Made by a program: the position numbers and the translations under genes. The notes beneath the pieces are model-generated. The model saw only the letters and a program-made list of their open reading frames with translations, was not told the origin of the DNA and did no database searches. Below, one piece after another: positions 44,062-53,673 of a stretch of 64,000 nucleotides of DNA. This DNA is from Candidatus Acidiferrales bacterium (GTDB lineage: Bacteria > Bacteroidota > Ignavibacteria > Kryptoniales > JAKASW01). How positions within the stretch are numbered: position 1 is the first letter of the stretch; each line of letters begins with the position of its first letter. The DNA is taken from positions 1 to 64,000 of the forward strand of contig DATJAY010000035.1 of assembly GCA_035515795.1 (NCBI GenBank). The letters run 5' to 3'.

Positions 44062-44754
44062 CTATTTAACCATCAACATTTTCTTGACCTTGCTCCACTT
44101 ATCCGTGCTGATCCGGTAAAAATAAACACCCGACGAAACGATCGCACCATTTTTATTTGTACCGTTCCATGTCAGCTCAGTGTAACCGGCAGGATAATCT
44201 GCATCTGCCACCTGCGTGACTTCCCGGCCGACGATGTCATAGATGATGAGCTTTACGTGCGATGCTTTCGGAAGCTCAAATGCAATCTTTGTCGACGGAT
44301 TGAACGGATTTGGAAAGTTGTTGTAAAGCTTATAATCCTTCGGCGCTCCCACGGCGATTTTTATTTCCTTCGTCCAACTTTGACCATCTGCAGTACTTAT
44401 TGTCGCCGACAAAGTCGTGTCCTTCCCTACAGGAGCTTTCTTATCAACAGAGAATGTAAACCCGGCGTCACCGGAAGCATTTGCCGAAATGCTTTTTATA
44501 GTTGCGGTGCTCTCCTTGAATTTCAGCCAGGACGGAAATTTGTTGAACGCGACGGACACATTCTTCGCCTCAGTGCTGGAATTGTTTTGTATGCTGAGCG
44601 AGATCGTGTTGTCCGATGAGGCGAATGGGATTTGCCAGACCTGTCCCGAACTTTGTTGAGGGATCTGTCCCACGGCATCCGTTTTGCCAGGCTTTGCCGG
44701 TTGGGCAAAGGCACCTCCTACGATCAGCGATGGAAAAATTAAAATGCATTTCAT
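44062..44754 (-). CDS. Secreted protein with type IX-like C-terminal sorting domain
   Basis: This 230-residue protein has a signal peptide ending near GGAFAQ, one beta-sandwich (residues 40-135) and a C-terminal domain of about 85 residues: YNNFPNPFNPSTKIAFELPK region, LIIYDIVGREV, ELTWNGTNKNGAIVSSGVYF and a basic end KKMLMVK. This is the FlgD-like/T9SS-type sorting domain of Bacteroidota and related phyla. It is likely surface-attached or secreted. Confidence 0.88.
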   Translation of the reverse strand: MKCILIFPSLIVGGAFAQPAKPGKTDAVGQIPQQSSGQVWQIPFASSDNTISLSIQNNSSTEAKNVSVAFNKFPSWLKFKESTATIKSISANASGDAGFTFSVDKKAPVGKDTTLSATISTADGQSWTKEIKIAVGAPKDYKLYNNFPNPFNPSTKIAFELPKASHVKLIIYDIVGREVTQVADADYPAGYTELTWNGTNKNGAIVSSGVYFYRISTDKWSKVKKMLMVK

Positions 44755-44783
44755 CTAACTTCTTCCTCCCTTTCTTTTGGCTC

Positions 44784-46367
44784 CTAATTCTTACCTCTTC
44801 CTTCCGGCAGCTTGTCTATTAAATACTCTGCATTATATTTCAGTAGCGCATAAGCCTCGCTTGTCATGATCGGATTCTGCTTTCTATCTTCCAGCTTCTT
44901 GGTCAGATTATTCAACAGTTCTACTTCCATCACAAATATCTGCAAGTCTCTCTTTGCACCCACAGAATCTCGCTTCGAAAGTTCTGTCTTTGCTCTGTCC
45001 AATCTTCTATCCAATACTTCGACTATTCCATTATTCCAATCGCGGTCGAAGTCCCAGTCATTAGTCGGATTCCATTTGCCAAACTTTTCGAAGTCACCTT
45101 TCTTATACCAGTCTCTGCCGTTCATTATTTCGTCACAGTCCTGTTTGTGAGTTTTGTCCTCCTTCAGCCAGCCAAGTGTGACGGATTGGTGCTTGTAGGA
45201 AATGAGGGTGTCGAGAATTGTCTTAAGGTCTAATGAATCCAAGAAATTGGAATTGCCAATCGTTTTTCCGGATATAGAGTTCGTTCGCATATCATTTAAG
45301 AATAGTTCGTCGGAGGTCAATTCAGATTCGTTCTGAAATACGGGTGGGATACGATCTCCTTGCAAATGATAGTTGACAATCACAGGGTTATCTTCTCCTG
45401 AAAGCACAAAATCATCTTTCGTTTGACCTTGAAGAACCATTGCATTAGGGTACCCTCCCACGACCCATTCGGCAATTGGATGGTTGCTCCACGGGATAAA
45501 TGTCCAATTCGTCGGATCCGAATGACCGGTCCAATCTGACACACCTTCCAAAAAAACATCTAAAACAGCTTGTCGGCTGTCATTACTATTGAATACAGAG
45601 TAAATGTATCTGAATCCATCTCTCTCTCTGTCAACTTTTACCGATAGCGAGGCGTTCATTAGGTTGGCGGGAAGAAAACAGCTCTGGGTGACTTTGGTTG
45701 GAACAGATGACTCAGTGTATTTCGAGCCGTTCCAATCGTACTCGACCATTATTGTTGAATCACTCGAATGTTGAGAGGACAATATCTCCGACACCTTGCT
45801 ATTATTAAGATTGGTGGCTTCAAAATAGCTGCTTAGACCGTTAATAGAAGATCGGCCGGTTTGCGGGTCAAAGTCATTTATTATTCTTCCGGTACCGCCA
45901 TTCCAATTGATTATCCACAGGTCGACTTGATCGCCCATTGTCCCAGCTTGATCCCAGGTCGAAAGAATATCAATTGTGCCGTCTCCCAGTAAGTCGATGG
46001 TTCCTATGATCTCCTGCAAATAGCCACTTATAATCGGTTCGGACATCCATCGCACAGCACCATTTTGGTATATACCGACTATGCTGCTGTCCTCATAGTC
46101 AGGGGGACGCACGGCGTTGAAAATCAATGCGCCCTTTAATAAATGTCTTGGGTCACAAAAATCAGCATATCCGCTGTACGAAACTCTACCGATCAAAGTA
46201 TCGACTGCTACTACATATAGCTCATAACCACTGCCGTATCGCGTCTGAATTAACTGCGCAATTTTATCCGTTGCTTGTTTAGAGTATTCTCCATTCGATC
46301 GAGTGTTTTGCCCATAGGAGACTTCTGCGATAAAAAAAAGACCGATTAACAAGATTTTCTTTGACAT
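44784..46367 (-). CDS. Exported protein of unknown function, 527 aa
   Basis: A signal peptide (MSKKILLIGLFFIAEVSYGQ) starts a protein without any family I recognise. Residues 60-330 show repeated short beta blocks with Asp-rich turns such as DLLGDGTIDILSTWDQAG, which look like FG-GAP/VCBS-type elements; the C-terminal 120 residues are helical and charged. It lies 15 bases after the next gene's stop, so cotranscription with the 46383 gene is likely. Confidence 0.75.
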   Translation of the reverse strand: MSKKILLIGLFFIAEVSYGQNTRSNGEYSKQATDKIAQLIQTRYGSGYELYVVAVDTLIGRVSYSGYADFCDPRHLLKGALIFNAVRPPDYEDSSIVGIYQNGAVRWMSEPIISGYLQEIIGTIDLLGDGTIDILSTWDQAGTMGDQVDLWIINWNGGTGRIINDFDPQTGRSSINGLSSYFEATNLNNSKVSEILSSQHSSDSTIMVEYDWNGSKYTESSVPTKVTQSCFLPANLMNASLSVKVDRERDGFRYIYSVFNSNDSRQAVLDVFLEGVSDWTGHSDPTNWTFIPWSNHPIAEWVVGGYPNAMVLQGQTKDDFVLSGEDNPVIVNYHLQGDRIPPVFQNESELTSDELFLNDMRTNSISGKTIGNSNFLDSLDLKTILDTLISYKHQSVTLGWLKEDKTHKQDCDEIMNGRDWYKKGDFEKFGKWNPTNDWDFDRDWNNGIVEVLDRRLDRAKTELSKRDSVGAKRDLQIFVMEVELLNNLTKKLEDRKQNPIMTSEAYALLKYNAEYLIDKLPEGRGKN

Positions 46368-46382
46368 GACTGAAGCCCTTTC

Positions 46383-48104
46383 TTAATTACTAGGATCAAA
46401 CATTCTAGCGTTGGTCAATACAATAGATCCGTAGCCACTCCCTTGGTTATAGTACACATATCCTTCCCTAAATGTCTCTTCAAAGCCGAGTTGCCATTTC
46501 CCTATGTCATAATTATTTTTCGTCTTACTTAAGACCTTCACGACATTATGCTTAATGAATTTACAAGCTATCGGAAAGTGATTATTCTCATCATCAAGAT
46601 TTTCAGGCGCATTAGTATTATCTTGAGGATAACCGCAGTATGACATTATGGCAGTAGTATAAAGAACCTGCAAGAAGCCATAAGAAGCCCCTTTCCTGGT
46701 TTGAGCCCATTGTGCATAATTCGCTCTGAGGAAATCCTTCATGTCAGCATTCGCAAAAGCGACGGCCTGAGACGGATTTATTTTGTACATGCTCCGATAC
46801 TTCTTGACCAGCGCGTACCAATATAACCGGACTTGATCTGGCGCTCCCAGTGCATTAAAGTCTTTCGACAACCCGACCCCTTGGTAGTAACTCTTGTAAT
46901 TATCAGCCACATAATCTCCAATTCGCGTGGGCGTGTTAGGATAAGCGTTCTGTTGAGAGAAACTCAGGATCGGGCGGACATTTTGATGTGAGGTCGGAAC
47001 TGCTGTCCCAACTCCCATTGGATTTGGCGTTCCTGTACCTGTAACCCAATACGGCTGAGACATGTAACTGGAGGCCCACGTATCAGCCCTGGATCTTAAG
47101 TCCTGCCATGGCTCATAACGATATGTAGGCCAAACACTCTGGTTCTCTACATGAGCCTCACGAAGTATTTCGCTCTTCAGAAGTTGAGGCGGAATTCCAT
47201 ATTGTCCTCCCCATCTAATGCAGAGCGAGTCGATGCTAATATGTGCATTGCGGATGTCAAGAGCGGGGTCATAAGATGGGCTTTGTCCTGCCGTCAATAG
47301 GGCTCCCGGTTTCTTCACCTCTATAACAATTGAACCGGACCGTCCATCAGAAGTGTGCGCAGTCAATTTTGTCTTGAAAGTCTTGCCTTGCTCCCAATAT
47401 CTCCCCACGAGTCTTATCATTCCATCGGGCAATTTTTCCATTTGCTGAAATTGCGTTCCATCATATTTGGGCCACTTATATTCCCAATATACCGGATTCT
47501 TTTCACTGCCACCAGCAGCGACAGGATCATTAAATTTCGCGCTGGCAATACCTCCATCGCCAAGCGCAGGCGGCTCAGTCTTCGTTTCTTTGATGATGAG
47601 ATTGCCTGAATTATGGGGATCCGGCGTTGCGTAGTAGTATTTCGTCTCGCCAAGTAATATGATATGAGGCTTAATCACCTCATAGCCGATCCCATAGTAA
47701 CCCGATGAAAAGTTAGGCGCATCGGAGACCGACTTGCGGTGAACTGGTAATATATTCACCTTCTTTGCCGGAGGGTTGATAGATGTATTTTTGAGATTTG
47801 CATCAACCGTTGTGCCTCCCGCTTTCCTGTTTTGCCCGGAATTCTCTTTTACACCCGGCACCGTTGAGCAAGGTACCTCCTGCTCCCAGCCCACTCTAAC
47901 CCCGACTATCTCTGAGTCTGCACTTATGCTGTCGACTGCTATGAACTGCAACGGCTGAGGTCTTCGCGCAAAGTATTGTGAGGTATCACCCTGCGACAGA
48001 ATCGTTCCATATGCGTTCCCGCTGTCTATCCCTACTTCAAAGAATTGATCCGGCGTGAAATCCGTTATCGTACCGTCGGGGTTCTGATTCTTTACGACTA
48101 TCAT
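46383..48104 (-). CDS. Lytic-transglycosylase-like exported protein, start unclear
   Basis: The 573 residues from the first ATG contain an N-terminal beta-sandwich, a second beta region near 200-260 and a C-terminal SLT-like domain: YGIPPQLLKSEILREAH (likely catalytic Glu), KGASYGFLQVLYTTA (the S-GLMQV motif) and EGYVYYNQGSGYGS (the AYNAG motif). It should cleave peptidoglycan. The frame stays open upstream to about 48190 (with FYTETSPVVVGLVPSEISPG), where no ATG, GTG or TTG is found and no signal peptide can be placed. A frameshift relative to the gene at 48190 is suspected. Confidence 0.7.
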   Translation of the reverse strand: MIVVKNQNPDGTITDFTPDQFFEVGIDSGNAYGTILSQGDTSQYFARRPQPLQFIAVDSISADSEIVGVRVGWEQEVPCSTVPGVKENSGQNRKAGGTTVDANLKNTSINPPAKKVNILPVHRKSVSDAPNFSSGYYGIGYEVIKPHIILLGETKYYYATPDPHNSGNLIIKETKTEPPALGDGGIASAKFNDPVAAGGSEKNPVYWEYKWPKYDGTQFQQMEKLPDGMIRLVGRYWEQGKTFKTKLTAHTSDGRSGSIVIEVKKPGALLTAGQSPSYDPALDIRNAHISIDSLCIRWGGQYGIPPQLLKSEILREAHVENQSVWPTYRYEPWQDLRSRADTWASSYMSQPYWVTGTGTPNPMGVGTAVPTSHQNVRPILSFSQQNAYPNTPTRIGDYVADNYKSYYQGVGLSKDFNALGAPDQVRLYWYALVKKYRSMYKINPSQAVAFANADMKDFLRANYAQWAQTRKGASYGFLQVLYTTAIMSYCGYPQDNTNAPENLDDENNHFPIACKFIKHNVVKVLSKTKNNYDIGKWQLGFEETFREGYVYYNQGSGYGSIVLTNARMFDPSN

Positions 48105-48189
48105 CGCAGTATCGCCCGGTGAAATCTCGGACGGAACGAGACCGACGACTACCGGTGAAGTTTCGGTATAGAAGACCTCGATCAGTGCG

Positions 48190-49023
48190 TTATTGTTGTC
48201 CTCCGGTCGGCGGTTTATAATGCTGTAGATAAGAGGTCAGGGTGTAAGTATAGTCGGTTGGAAAAGGGTAGCAGTAATAAATGATGAGACCATAGGTGGT
48301 GTAGTCTTCTGCCAGAGCTATGAAACCCCTTACTTGGTCTGGATAAAATTTTTGGCCATTGCTACCAGGAATGTCAGCGTGATAACCCAAACATGGAAGA
48401 ATGTTCTTTGTTGGTAATGCGGCTTGGACAGCTCTCATAAACACCGCATAATGGGATGAATCAGCAGCGTAGTTGTATGGGAGAATCCCGTCAACATTCT
48501 GATAGAACCCGGGGTTTTCTTGCATCAGTGTCAAGTTCCATTCTCCGGTGATAAGCTGATCACCATATACCGCATGCACGAGGGATGCTACATAGTCTAT
48601 GTTGGGTTTCGTGATTACCTTTCCTGAATCTTGATCGGACTGTGCATCATCTACGTAAAACAACCCCACCCCGTTTGCCTGCCCGAAGGCAATCTCCGAA
48701 GCAACGCTAGCCCAATTGCCGGCCACAACTGAATCACGGCTTATCAAACCAATGATGTAAACATACCTCCCAGCCTTGGCCCTATTAAAGTTGAGTCTGT
48801 CATCTTGTTCTAATGGAGTGATTATACCGGCCCAGCCATATCCCGAAGGGCCCATAGAGGTTATCAGCGAACCGTCCATGCCGAAATTTCCGAAGGGTTG
48901 TGGCATCTTTGCATAAAGAATTTCATGTTCGTGATTAGGACTAACAATTTCCATGCGGTTCTTGCTACATCCGAACCACACGAACAGAATAGCAACTCCC
49001 AACACAGCAAATAAAGCTTTCAT
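48190..49023 (-). CDS. Glycosidase-like lipoprotein
   Basis: The 277-residue protein has a lipobox FGCSKN near residue 19 and then a TIM-barrel-like sequence (GRYVYIIGLIS, GVGLFYVDDAQ, YNYAADSSHYAVFMRAVQAA, YGLIIYYCYPF). It resembles glycosidase-like or DUF-type barrels without a clear catalytic pair. It ends HYKPPTGGQQ right where the open frame of the downstream gene begins, so the two may once have been one polypeptide or be coupled. Confidence 0.68.
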   Translation of the reverse strand: MKALFAVLGVAILFVWFGCSKNRMEIVSPNHEHEILYAKMPQPFGNFGMDGSLITSMGPSGYGWAGIITPLEQDDRLNFNRAKAGRYVYIIGLISRDSVVAGNWASVASEIAFGQANGVGLFYVDDAQSDQDSGKVITKPNIDYVASLVHAVYGDQLITGEWNLTLMQENPGFYQNVDGILPYNYAADSSHYAVFMRAVQAALPTKNILPCLGYHADIPGSNGQKFYPDQVRGFIALAEDYTTYGLIIYYCYPFPTDYTYTLTSYLQHYKPPTGGQQ

Positions 49024-49216
49024 AAAAGCCTCCTTAAATTGTGATGGTCACTGTTGTTTGGTACCAAAAACGTGAATCTTTGTGCTTTGGGCTCCCTGTT
49101 TTTTTCCGCCCTCTGGCAATTGGGTTGTATACTTAAATTTTAATACACCACGGAGTGAATGTCAAGAAGAAAATGAAATCAATCGTGCCTCACATTCCCT
49201 CTAATCTATTAATCCC

Positions 49217-51679
49217 CTATTCCCCCTTTTCTCTTCTGCTCAGCGATTCAATAGCTCTCCTCGCGGCCTCTTTCAGTCGCCCGTCTGTCTCAAGCTTTTC
49301 TCGCTCCTGCAGCAAAGGAATAACACTCTTATCGCCAATCCTTCCGAGCGAACTTATCGCGATCATTCGCGCCCAGATATACGGATCACTCAGATACTTT
49401 TTGAGGAGGCCGAGTGTTTCTTCACTTTTCGGTTCAAGCTCCGCGATCTCATTTATCGCCCGCACCCGGAGCGATTGCGGCTGGCCATATTTTGAAAACG
49501 CGACCGCCTTATCGTACGCTCTTGAAGAATCCATCATCGCAAGAGAGGAAAGTGCCGCAATTTTTATGACTTCTTCGTAGGAATCCTGGACCAGAGCATT
49601 CTCAATTATTGCGGCCGCTTTCTTGCCTTCGATTGATGAAAGTGCCTTGACGGCGGCGGCCCTGACAAAATAATTCCTCTTGACCTTGTACAAATTCTCA
49701 AGAGCAGCCGTAACATTTATATCTTTGTATTTAGAAATCTCATTTATCGCCTCTTCCTGTACCCGCGGGTCTCCATCCTCAATCGCGCCCTCAACAGCTC
49801 GCTCGACTTTTTCATCATCAAAAGACGATAACGCTTGTACGCATTCGAGTCGAACTCCCCAGAAAGAGTCATTCCTTAGTCCCTCGATCAAAGCATTCTC
49901 GGCCTCGGCTGCGCTTTTATCGCCTCCCGCTGACTGAGCTTTAGAAAGCTCTCCGGCTGCCCAAACTCTTCCGACCGCGCTCGGATCGTGCTTAAGCTGG
50001 TACGATAGTTCGTCAACCGATTTTTGGAAATTTAATTCCTTAAGGACATGATCCCCTTCGTCAAAATTTACCATCAATGGTTTTTCTGCAACACCTAACG
50101 AGTAAGTATCATTAAGTGAATCCACCCAGATCGTCCTCAATATATTTTGCTGCGGAGTAACGATATAAATATCGACAGGCATCCTGTAAACCGGAGTTAC
50201 GCTGTCCACTTCCTGGGTTTGCGCAACATGGAGCGTAAGCAAGTGCAAGCTGTCGCTATAATCGTAGCTCACATCGAAGTCGGGATGGCCGCCATTGTAA
50301 AGCCATTCGTCGAAGAACCAATCAAGATTATATCCGGTTGCTTCACGGACAGCGTTTGCAAAATCATGGGTGTCGACATTCCTATGCTGAAATTCATGAA
50401 CGTAATATTTTATAGCCTTGAAAAATAGTTGGTCTCCGAGAATCCCACGGAGCATGTGCAAAATGTCCGCACCGCGAGGATAGATATATACACTGAAAAG
50501 ATCGACGGGATCGTTGTAACGATCATAAACAGTCGGGCGTCTCTCATTATGATCGGCGTTGACCACTTCCCGTTGATCGCGGTAGATCTCGTAATTGAAC
50601 TCATTCTCTCCAAAAGCATGTTCGCTGTAAAGCGCTTCGAAATATGTCGCGAACCCTTCATTGAGCCACGCATCTGCCCACGACCTGCATGTCAGCAGAT
50701 CGCCGAACCACTGATGTGCTGTCTCATGCGAAATCAGGTCGGTGCTGGTGACCTGCGGCTCTGCATCGGGACTGTGCATTGTATTGTCCGTCAACGTAAT
50801 TGCGGATACATTTTCCATTCCGCCGAACGTGAAATCCGTAACCGCGGCGAGAGAGAGTTTTTGCCACGGATAATTGTAACCCGTAACGTCGGAGAGAAAT
50901 TTTAATATGTCCGGCGTATGAGAGAAATTTTCACTTGCGTACCTTGCGTATTCAGGTGCGACATAATAATAAATTGGAACGACGCCATAATGGTCATCGA
51001 CTACAGAATATTTTCCTGCCACGATCGAGATCAAATAAACAACGTGGGGTTTACTTTCGACCCACTTAAACGTTTTAGTTTTGTCTTTCCTATCCGGGGC
51101 GACTTTTTCCATTATGCCGTTCGAAACGGCAGTCCAATCTTCCGGCACCGTCACCGTGACGGAACTTGTCAAGAAATCGTCCGGGTAATCATGGCACGGG
51201 AACCAGTATCTCGCGTCCTCCATCTCGCTCTGGCTCCAGACCTGCGGGGTGCGGTCCGGGTATGCACTGTCGGCCTGCACGAAGAATATTCCTTTCTTCG
51301 GAAAAGCAGAATATGTAATGGTACAGGTGAGAGTATCTTCAAGGACGCAGCTTCTGCGGAGACCGATCGATAGGATATTTCCGTCGTATCTGAATCCGAG
51401 CGGCCTGCCGTTCATCGTAACTGTTTCTATCGCCATATCCACCGCATCGAGGCGTATGGTATCGAAATTTGAACGAAGCGGCACAATCTTCTCGACCGCA
51501 ATTCCGAAGATTTCTTTCTTCTGCAAATCAAACTTCAAATTGAGATCGATATTTACTGCGTGGAATTCTCTATCGGGCGCATGATGGATGGGAGGGAGAT
51601 TTTCCTGACCGCACGCTGTGGAAATTATAAATGGAATTGATACGACCGCCGACAACAATAAAGACATTGACTTTTTCAA
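49217..51679 (-). CDS. M1-family metalloaminopeptidase with HEAT repeats
   Basis: The 820-residue exported peptidase has a signal/lipobox-like STACGQ start, exopeptidase motif GGMEN (286-290), zinc motif HETAHQWFGD (H318, E319, H322) and the downstream Glu in WLNEGFATYFEAL. Residues 540-815 form HEAT-like helical repeats (for example AINEIAELEPKSEETLGLL). It should remove N-terminal amino acids from peptides in the periplasm. Confidence 0.93.
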   Translation of the reverse strand: MKKSMSLLLSAVVSIPFIISTACGQENLPPIHHAPDREFHAVNIDLNLKFDLQKKEIFGIAVEKIVPLRSNFDTIRLDAVDMAIETVTMNGRPLGFRYDGNILSIGLRRSCVLEDTLTCTITYSAFPKKGIFFVQADSAYPDRTPQVWSQSEMEDARYWFPCHDYPDDFLTSSVTVTVPEDWTAVSNGIMEKVAPDRKDKTKTFKWVESKPHVVYLISIVAGKYSVVDDHYGVVPIYYYVAPEYARYASENFSHTPDILKFLSDVTGYNYPWQKLSLAAVTDFTFGGMENVSAITLTDNTMHSPDAEPQVTSTDLISHETAHQWFGDLLTCRSWADAWLNEGFATYFEALYSEHAFGENEFNYEIYRDQREVVNADHNERRPTVYDRYNDPVDLFSVYIYPRGADILHMLRGILGDQLFFKAIKYYVHEFQHRNVDTHDFANAVREATGYNLDWFFDEWLYNGGHPDFDVSYDYSDSLHLLTLHVAQTQEVDSVTPVYRMPVDIYIVTPQQNILRTIWVDSLNDTYSLGVAEKPLMVNFDEGDHVLKELNFQKSVDELSYQLKHDPSAVGRVWAAGELSKAQSAGGDKSAAEAENALIEGLRNDSFWGVRLECVQALSSFDDEKVERAVEGAIEDGDPRVQEEAINEISKYKDINVTAALENLYKVKRNYFVRAAAVKALSSIEGKKAAAIIENALVQDSYEEVIKIAALSSLAMMDSSRAYDKAVAFSKYGQPQSLRVRAINEIAELEPKSEETLGLLKKYLSDPYIWARMIAISSLGRIGDKSVIPLLQEREKLETDGRLKEAARRAIESLSRREKGE

Positions 51680-51792
51680 AACCGATCCTCCCTATTTGAA
51701 AAGTCAATATAACAGCACCCGCAGATAAATACTAAGTTGGAAATTTGGAACTTGAACGTCTGGATTTCTTTAAGCCCGGATTTCCACTTATA

Positions 51793-52626
51793 CTATCCAC
51801 CAATTCTTAATGTATCCGATATAGATTTCACCACGGCGGTGCTGTCGTTCAGGAACGGGGTAACAAGAATGCTGACTCTGCGGTTTGAAAAGTCAAAAGG
51901 ATTCTCCGGATCGCGCAGGCGCCTGTCTGCGTACCCGCGCACCTCGAGGATCTGATCCTTTTTCAGACCTCCGCTGTCTAAAATTTTCCTCGCCGCATTC
52001 GCACGGTCCGTGCTCAACTCCCAGTTTGTATAGTCGGTGCGCACGTACGGTCTCGCATCCGTATATCCTTCAATTATGATTTTGTTCGGCATGTTCGACA
52101 ACTCTTTCGCAATCCTTTCAAGGAGCACAACAGTCGTGGACTTTAACGTTGCACTCCCGACATCGAAGAAGAGCCCTTCGGAATTTTCTATGAGCTCGAT
52201 TCGCAGCCCTTCCTTTGACACAGTTATTTTGATCTGGTCGGCAAACTTTTTAAACGCGATCGTCGAATCTATAATTTCCTGGAGTCTTCTGCTTTCGCGA
52301 ATTAGAGACTGGATTTCGGCCGACTGATCATCCAAGGGGATGCCGATTTTCGATTCGCTGCTATTTTCCGCAGGCACAAGACCGCCTGACAATGCCCCCG
52401 ATCTGGTCTTCTCGTTAAATGCGCCGGGATCTTTGAAATACTCCGCGACGAATTGTTTCACCTGTTTGCTCTGCCCGATGATCCAGAGAACAATAAAGAG
52501 CGACATCATCGCGGTCACGAAATCGGCATATGCAACTTTCCATGCGCCACCGTGTTGACCATGATGGACATTTTTCTTTTTGATTATATTGACCGGCAGC
52601 GCGTCGCCGTTCTCGTTCTTAGCCAC
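51793..52626 (-). CDS. motB: Flagellar motor protein MotB (OmpA domain)
   Basis: The 277-residue protein has one N-terminal membrane segment with the proton-binding Asp35 (YADFVTAMMSLFIVLWIIG) and a C-terminal OmpA-like peptidoglycan-binding domain (IIIEGYTDARPYVRTDYTNW, LEVRGYADRRLRDP). It overlaps motA by one base. It is the stator part anchored to the wall. No flagellin or basal-body genes are in view. Confidence 0.92.
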   Translation of the reverse strand: MAKNENGDALPVNIIKKKNVHHGQHGGAWKVAYADFVTAMMSLFIVLWIIGQSKQVKQFVAEYFKDPGAFNEKTRSGALSGGLVPAENSSESKIGIPLDDQSAEIQSLIRESRRLQEIIDSTIAFKKFADQIKITVSKEGLRIELIENSEGLFFDVGSATLKSTTVVLLERIAKELSNMPNKIIIEGYTDARPYVRTDYTNWELSTDRANAARKILDSGGLKKDQILEVRGYADRRLRDPENPFDFSNRRVSILVTPFLNDSTAVVKSISDTLRIGG

Positions 52627-53513
52627 TACTTCGTGCCCCCGGCCACAGAAGACTTTGCCGCAGGCATGCCCTTCAGCGCGTTTTCCATTTCCTTGAATGA
52701 CGGTCGATAATCCTGGAATATCGTCCTTCTCGCAAACTCAACCGCAATCAGGGGCTGCATTCCTTTCGCGAAGGCCACGACCCCGGCTTTGATGGCCTCG
52801 AACATTCTAGCTTCTTCTTCAGCCAACACATCGATGTTGGTGGCAATCGGCTGGACAAAACCGTAAGAGAGGAAAACTCCGAGAAATGTACCGACGAGAG
52901 CGGCGGCAACCTTGTGGCCGATTTCCTGCGGCGGGCCATCAATCGCTTGCATCGTAATTACAATTCCTAAGACTGCAGCCACAATTCCTAATCCGGGCAT
53001 CGAATCTCCGATCTTCTGCAGTATCATTCCCGGCTTAGATCCTTCTTGATGATGCGTCTCGATGTCAGCGTCCATCAATCCTTCCAGATCAAACGGCTCT
53101 GCTCCGCCGACAATGAGGAGCCGCATCGTATCGGTCAAGAAATGCAAAATGTGCTTGTCGTTAGTGATGCCCTGATACTTTGCAAATATCTTGCTCTTTT
53201 CAGGGCTTTCGATGTGCTGTTCAAGTCCGATCACGCCGTCCTTTTGCCCCACTTGAAAAAGCTCATACATGAGCTTGAGCAAACCAAGATAAGTGCTTGT
53301 GTCGACCTTTACGCCTTTGATTGAGATAGAAATTCTCTTGAAAATTTTTCCCAGCAGTTTCCCGGGAGTGGATATCAAAAGTGCGCCGGCAGAGGCACCG
53401 ATAATTATCATGAACTCTGCATATTGCATTAAGACCAGAAATGGTCCGCCTTCGATCGCAAAACCTCCGAGTACGGCGACCAAGACGATCACAATTCCTA
53501 TAATGACAAACAC
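52626..53513 (-). CDS. motA: Flagellar motor protein MotA
   Basis: This 295-residue protein has four membrane segments, GGPFLVLMQYAEFMIIIGAS at the start, a cytoplasmic loop with IGDSMPGLGIVAAVLGIVIT, and IGHKVAAALVGTFLGVFLSYG. With MotB it forms the H+ channel that turns the rotor. The size and the long second cytoplasmic loop are typical. Confidence 0.92.
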   Translation of the reverse strand: MFVIIGIVIVLVAVLGGFAIEGGPFLVLMQYAEFMIIIGASAGALLISTPGKLLGKIFKRISISIKGVKVDTSTYLGLLKLMYELFQVGQKDGVIGLEQHIESPEKSKIFAKYQGITNDKHILHFLTDTMRLLIVGGAEPFDLEGLMDADIETHHQEGSKPGMILQKIGDSMPGLGIVAAVLGIVITMQAIDGPPQEIGHKVAAALVGTFLGVFLSYGFVQPIATNIDVLAEEEARMFEAIKAGVVAFAKGMQPLIAVEFARRTIFQDYRPSFKEMENALKGMPAAKSSVAGGTK

Positions 53514-53643
53514 TCAAACTCTCACTTTTTGTGGTTTCACCCTATTTTTCGGAATTTTTCCCCGCAACTTTAAAACTTGAGAGACCCAAATTAAAAATCA
53601 TTAAGCATCCATTTCGCTTAAACATTGATCGGTAGCAATACGT

Positions 53644-53651
53644 TATATTTG
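53644..53651 (+). promoter_or_regulatory. Possible -7 element TATATTTG before the DUF6600-like gene
   Basis: TATATTTG fits TAnnTTTG and lies 22 bases before the ATG in the 160-base gap between divergent genes. It is preceded by the same G-T context as the copy at 21339. A -33 TTTG at the correct spacing is not evident. Confidence 0.3.
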
Positions 53652-53673
53652 GTAAAAAGTATTGGAGGTCGAG

